Positions 4,882 to 7,925 of a stretch of 7,925 nt of DNA are shown here, one piece after another. The translations under genes and the position numbers were made by a program. Location of the stretch: the NCBI GenBank assembly GCA_900321795.1, contig ONXO01000064.1, positions 1 through 7,925 on the forward strand, in the 5' to 3' direction. How positions within the stretch are numbered: the first letter of the stretch is position 1; every line of letters begins with the position of its first letter. The notes beneath the pieces are model-generated. The model did not search any database and was not told the origin of the DNA. It was given only the letters and a program-made list of their open reading frames with translations. Source of the DNA: an uncultured Eubacteriales bacterium. Lineage in GTDB: Bacteria; Bacillota_I; Bacilli_A; RF39; UBA660.

Positions 4882-5922
4882 ATGAAAGAAAAATTAAATG
4901 CTTTATTAGAAGCAGCTAAAAAAGAAATAAATGAAGCAACAGATGAAAATACTATGAATAACATTAAAAGTAAGTTTATGGGTAAAGATAGTGAGTTTAC
5001 TTCTGTTATGAAAAGCTTTAAAGATTTAGCAGATGATGCTAAAAAGGAATTAGGTACTTTAACTAATGAATTTAGAGTATCATTTACTGAAAGTTTTGAA
5101 AACAAGTATAACGAAATCAAAACAGCACTTCTAAATAAAAGATTAGAAACTGAAAGAATAGATGTAACATTACCTGGTAAAAGAGTAAGCGCTGGCACGC
5201 TTCATCCACTTACTAAAGTAAGAATAGACTTAGAAGACTTATTTGTATCTATGGGCTATGATGTAGTAGAAGGCCCACAAATAGAAACTGATGACAATTG
5301 CTTTACTAAACTAAATATTCCTAAAGATCATCCAGCAAGAGATACTCAGGACACCTTCTATATAACAGATGAGATGCTTTTAAGAACACAGACCAGTAGT
5401 GTACAAGTTAGGACAATGCTAGCTAATACCGAAAAAACACCAATCAAAATGGTGTGCCCTGGTAAAGTGTATAGAAGAGATAATGATGACGCAACACACT
5501 CTCATCAGTTCATGCAATTTGAAGGCTTAGTAGTGGATAAAAACATAAGCTTATCTGATTTAAAAGGAACACTTTTAGAAATGGCAAGAGGTTTACTTGG
5601 CCCTAATACTAATGTTAGATTTAGACCTAGTTTCTTTGGGTTTACTGAGCCAAGTTACGAAGTAGACGTAACATGCTTTAAATGTGGTGGCAAAGGTTGT
5701 GCTCTTTGTAAAAATATAGGATGGATCGAAGTATTAGGCTCAGGCATGGTTCATCCAAATGTATTAAGAGCTTGCGGATATGACCCTGAAATTTATACTG
5801 GATTTGCTTTTGGCGTTGGAATAGAGAGAATAGCTATGTTTAAATATGGAATTACTGATTTAAGAAATATATATACAAATGATGTAAGATACTTAAATAA
5901 CTTTGCAAGAAAGGAGGACTAA
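4882..5922 (+). CDS. pheS: Phenylalanine--tRNA ligase alpha subunit
   Basis: PheS is the catalytic subunit of the cytoplasmic alpha2-beta2 enzyme that charges tRNA-Phe. The start is ATG 4882 behind GGGAGG (4872-4877); TTG 4870 is in frame but overlaps the U-run and that site. Length is 346 residues, normal for the family. Residues 1 to about 95 form the helical, Lys/Glu-rich arm that contacts tRNA. The class II core follows: HPLTKVRIDLEDLF near 108-121, motif 2 with YRRDNDDATHSHQFMQFEG (197-215), and motif 3 with GFAFGVGIERIAM (307-319). A four-cysteine cluster (Cys265, Cys268, Cys273, Cys276) in the CFKCGGKGCALC segment is common in Bacillota PheS and may bind zinc. No key residue appears lost. 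It is separated from pheT by one base and controlled by the T-box leader. Confidence 0.98.
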   Translation: MKEKLNALLEAAKKEINEATDENTMNNIKSKFMGKDSEFTSVMKSFKDLADDAKKELGTLTNEFRVSFTESFENKYNEIKTALLNKRLETERIDVTLPGKRVSAGTLHPLTKVRIDLEDLFVSMGYDVVEGPQIETDDNCFTKLNIPKDHPARDTQDTFYITDEMLLRTQTSSVQVRTMLANTEKTPIKMVCPGKVYRRDNDDATHSHQFMQFEGLVVDKNISLSDLKGTLLEMARGLLGPNTNVRFRPSFFGFTEPSYEVDVTCFKCGGKGCALCKNIGWIEVLGSGMVHPNVLRACGYDPEIYTGFAFGVGIERIAMFKYGITDLRNIYTNDVRYLNNFARKED

Positions 5923-5923
5923 A

Positions 5924-7925
5924 ATGATACTATCTAAAAAGTTTGTAAACGATTATATAAAAGTTGATGAAGATATAAAAACTATTGCAGAAGATATGAC
6001 ACGTGTAGGAAACGAGTATGACACTGCTAAAAAGCTAGTGGAAGCTACTAAATTAGTAGTCGGTGAAGTAGTAGAATGCTCTAATATGGAAGGCTCAGAC
6101 CATTTACACGTATGCAAAGTAAATGTTAAAAGCGAAGTGTTAGATATCGTTTGCGGTGCTCCTAATATGAGAAAAGGCATCAAAGTTATAGTTGCTTTAG
6201 ATGGAGCTGAGCTTCCTGGGGGTACAATTAAAAAAGGTAAAATAAGAGGGTACACATCTAATGGAATGTGCTGCTCTCTAGAAGAACTAGGAATAGATAA
6301 AAAAGATCTAAAAGAAGAAGACATTAAAGGAATACATGAACTACCTGCTGATGCTCCAGTTGGAGAAAATGCATTAAAATATATGGAACTCGATGATGAA
6401 ATCGTAGACTTTGAATTAACTTCTAACAGAGGAGACCTATTAAGTATGATAGGAATGGCTTATGAACTAGGTGCTATATATAACAGAGAAGTAAATGAGC
6501 CAAAGCCAGAGTACACAGAAAAAACAAGTGACTTTGAAAAAGAAATGACTCTTAAGGTAGACACAGATAACGTAAGTTTATTCCTTTTAGGAAGAGTAAA
6601 TAATGTAGAAATAAAAGGAAGCCCTTTATTTATCAAAAATAGATTGATGGCATGTGGAATAAGACCTATAAATAACGTAGTAGATATATCTAACTATGTA
6701 ATGTTAGAAACTGGACAGCCTCTTCACTTTTATGATGCTGATTTAGTAGGAAACATTCTTGGCGCTAGAATGGCTACAGAAGGAGAAAAGCTAATAACAC
6801 TAGATGGTCAAGAAAGAGAATTAACTAGTAAAGATTTAGTAATCTATAATGAAAATGGATCTATTGGCCTAGCTGGTGTAATGGGTGGTCTTACTACTGA
6901 AATAAATGAAAACACTAAAAACGTACTAATAGAAAGTGCTATATTTGATGCTGGAACTATAAGAAAAACAGCAAAAAGAATATTAAGAAGCGAAGCTTCT
7001 AGTCGTTTTGAAAAAGGTTTGGATTATAAAAGAACATATCTTGCTATGGAAAGAAGTAAAGAATTACTTGAAAAATACGCTTCTGGTGAAGTCCTTGAAG
7101 GTTTAATTGAATATAACAACATAAATGAAGATGAAAAAGTAATAGAAATAACTTTAGATAAAATAAATAGCATACTAGGAATGAATCTAAATAAAGATGA
7201 AGTATTAGATGTATTTAGTAGGCTTAAATTTAAAACTGAAGTAAAAGATCAAACTTTCTATGTAACCACTCCTTCTAGAAGACTTGATATTTCTATAAAA
7301 GAAGACATAATTGAAGAAGTGGGAAGAATATACGGAGTAGATAATATAAACCCAACACTTCCTAAAACATCTAAACTTAAAGGACACGTTGACACTTACT
7401 ATAGAGACATTAAATTAAAACTTGCAGCAAGTGGACTTAATGAAGCAATTAGTTACTCTCTTGTAAATGAAAAACAAATAAATACTTTTAGTGAGAATAA
7501 TTTTGAACCTGTTAGAGTTTTAGAGCCAATGACAAGTGATAGAACTCATCTAAGAACAAGCTTAGTACCATCACTACTTGATGTTTATACTTACAATAAA
7601 TCTAGAGGTAATAAGAACATTAGTATATTTGAAATAGGTGAAGTATTTAGAAAAGAAGAAGACTTTACTGAAGAAAAACATCTAGGCATTTTAATGGCTG
7701 GTGAATACATTTCAGGAATTAATACTAAAATAAATGCTGACTTCTACTACTTAAAAGGCATAATAGAAAACTTGCTAGACTATCTAGGCTATAAAAGAAG
7801 ATATGACTTTGAAGTAGAAAATAATATTAAAGAACTTCATCCATATAAAGCAGCAAGCATTATAATAAATGGAGTAAAAGTAGGCTTTTTAGGAGAGGTA
7901 AATCCTTCTATAATAAATGATAATG
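5924..7925 (+). CDS. pheT: Phenylalanine--tRNA ligase beta subunit, 3'-truncated by the window edge
   Basis: PheT carries tRNA binding and proofreading for the alpha2-beta2 synthetase. ATG 5924 follows the pheS stop by one base, with AAGGAGG (5911-5917) 6 nt upstream; the frame stays open to the last base. About 667 of the usual ~800 residues are present. Domains in order: a short N-terminal segment; an OB-fold tRNA-binding domain at about 42-150 with SDHLHVCKV and VCGAPN; the B1/B3-B4 editing region with LTSNRGDLLSMIGMAYELGA near 165, RPINNVVDISNYV near 247 and LAGVMGG near 320; a B5 domain at about 405-475 with TPSRRLDISIKEDIIEEVGR; and the inactive synthetase-like core from about 490 with ISYSLVN, EPMTSDRTHLRTSL and FEIGEVF. 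The C-terminal FDX-ACB anticodon-binding domain lies beyond the window. The ordinary bacterial form, with no disruption seen. Confidence 0.97.
   Translation, partial: MILSKKFVNDYIKVDEDIKTIAEDMTRVGNEYDTAKKLVEATKLVVGEVVECSNMEGSDHLHVCKVNVKSEVLDIVCGAPNMRKGIKVIVALDGAELPGGTIKKGKIRGYTSNGMCCSLEELGIDKKDLKEEDIKGIHELPADAPVGENALKYMELDDEIVDFELTSNRGDLLSMIGMAYELGAIYNREVNEPKPEYTEKTSDFEKEMTLKVDTDNVSLFLLGRVNNVEIKGSPLFIKNRLMACGIRPINNVVDISNYVMLETGQPLHFYDADLVGNILGARMATEGEKLITLDGQERELTSKDLVIYNENGSIGLAGVMGGLTTEINENTKNVLIESAIFDAGTIRKTAKRILRSEASSRFEKGLDYKRTYLAMERSKELLEKYASGEVLEGLIEYNNINEDEKVIEITLDKINSILGMNLNKDEVLDVFSRLKFKTEVKDQTFYVTTPSRRLDISIKEDIIEEVGRIYGVDNINPTLPKTSKLKGHVDTYYRDIKLKLAASGLNEAISYSLVNEKQINTFSENNFEPVRVLEPMTSDRTHLRTSLVPSLLDVYTYNKSRGNKNISIFEIGEVFRKEEDFTEEKHLGILMAGEYISGINTKINADFYYLKGIIENLLDYLGYKRRYDFEVENNIKELHPYKAASIIINGVKVGFLGEVNPSIINDN

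Noticed and set aside
4848..5198. Open frame of 116 codons on the - strand
   Set aside because: It lies opposite pheS and its T-box terminator, has no family motif, and the product is a low-complexity Ser/Leu/Phe-rich reading of the complementary strand.
5953..6324. Open frame of 123 codons on the - strand
   Set aside because: It is fully inside pheT, whose tRNA-binding domain is clearly coded on the + strand, and shows no motif.
7205..7387. Open frame of 60 codons on the - strand
   Set aside because: It is antisense to the B5 domain of pheT, with no ribosome binding site or recognisable product.
1..7925. CRISPR array, tRNA or rRNA genes, insertion sequence or origin
   Set aside because: I saw no regularly spaced repeats, no cloverleaf-like tRNA sequence, no transposase and no DnaA-box cluster.

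Overview
The window is AT-rich DNA from a low-GC Gram-positive bacterium (Bacillota). Several things point there: a T-box leader in front of pheST, a one-cysteine YceD of the YlbN type, TmcAL (YlbM) next to yceD and rpmF, and strong GGAGG-type ribosome binding sites. No reading frame contains an internal TGA and tryptophan is TGG throughout, so nothing suggests the Mycoplasma code. I cannot name the genus; an uncultured Bacilli, Erysipelotrichia-like or Mollicutes-related lineage would fit.

Layout, left to right. (1) The 3' part of an M6-like zinc metalloprotease gene on the + strand, cut by the left window edge. (2) Two abutting hairpins between convergent genes. (3) tmcAL on the - strand; its ribosome binding site favours a TTG start. 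(4) A spacer with divergent promoter candidates. (5) A small + strand gene for a predicted nuclease resembling the C-terminal tRNase domain of CdiA toxins, with no partner gene. (6) A spacer of about 200 bp with a hairpin, a palindrome, a 13-bp tandem duplication, a possible - strand promoter and the yceD promoter. (7) yceD-rpmF, overlapping by 4 bp and ending in a strong terminator inside the end of rpmF. (8) A short single-pass membrane protein with a SPOR-like domain. (9) A promoter and phenylalanine-type T-box leader feeding pheS-pheT; pheT runs off the right edge.

Most of the window is translation machinery: tRNA-Met wobble acetylation (tmcAL), 23S rRNA/large-subunit production (yceD), ribosomal protein L32 (rpmF) and phenylalanyl-tRNA synthetase (pheST). 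The tmcAL-yceD-rpmF group matches the B. subtilis ylbM-ylbN-rpmF neighbourhood, except that tmcAL is inverted and the CdiA_C-like gene lies in between.

The most striking observation is in rpmF. L32 normally begins MAVPARRTSK. Here it begins MKLDLQLF-AVPARRTSK, a nine-residue start that closely resembles the leader of Bacillota L27, which the Prp protease removes. Cleavage at the equivalent F-A bond would yield exactly the usual mature L32 N-terminus. This suggests a ribosomal protein other than L27 using the Prp maturation route.
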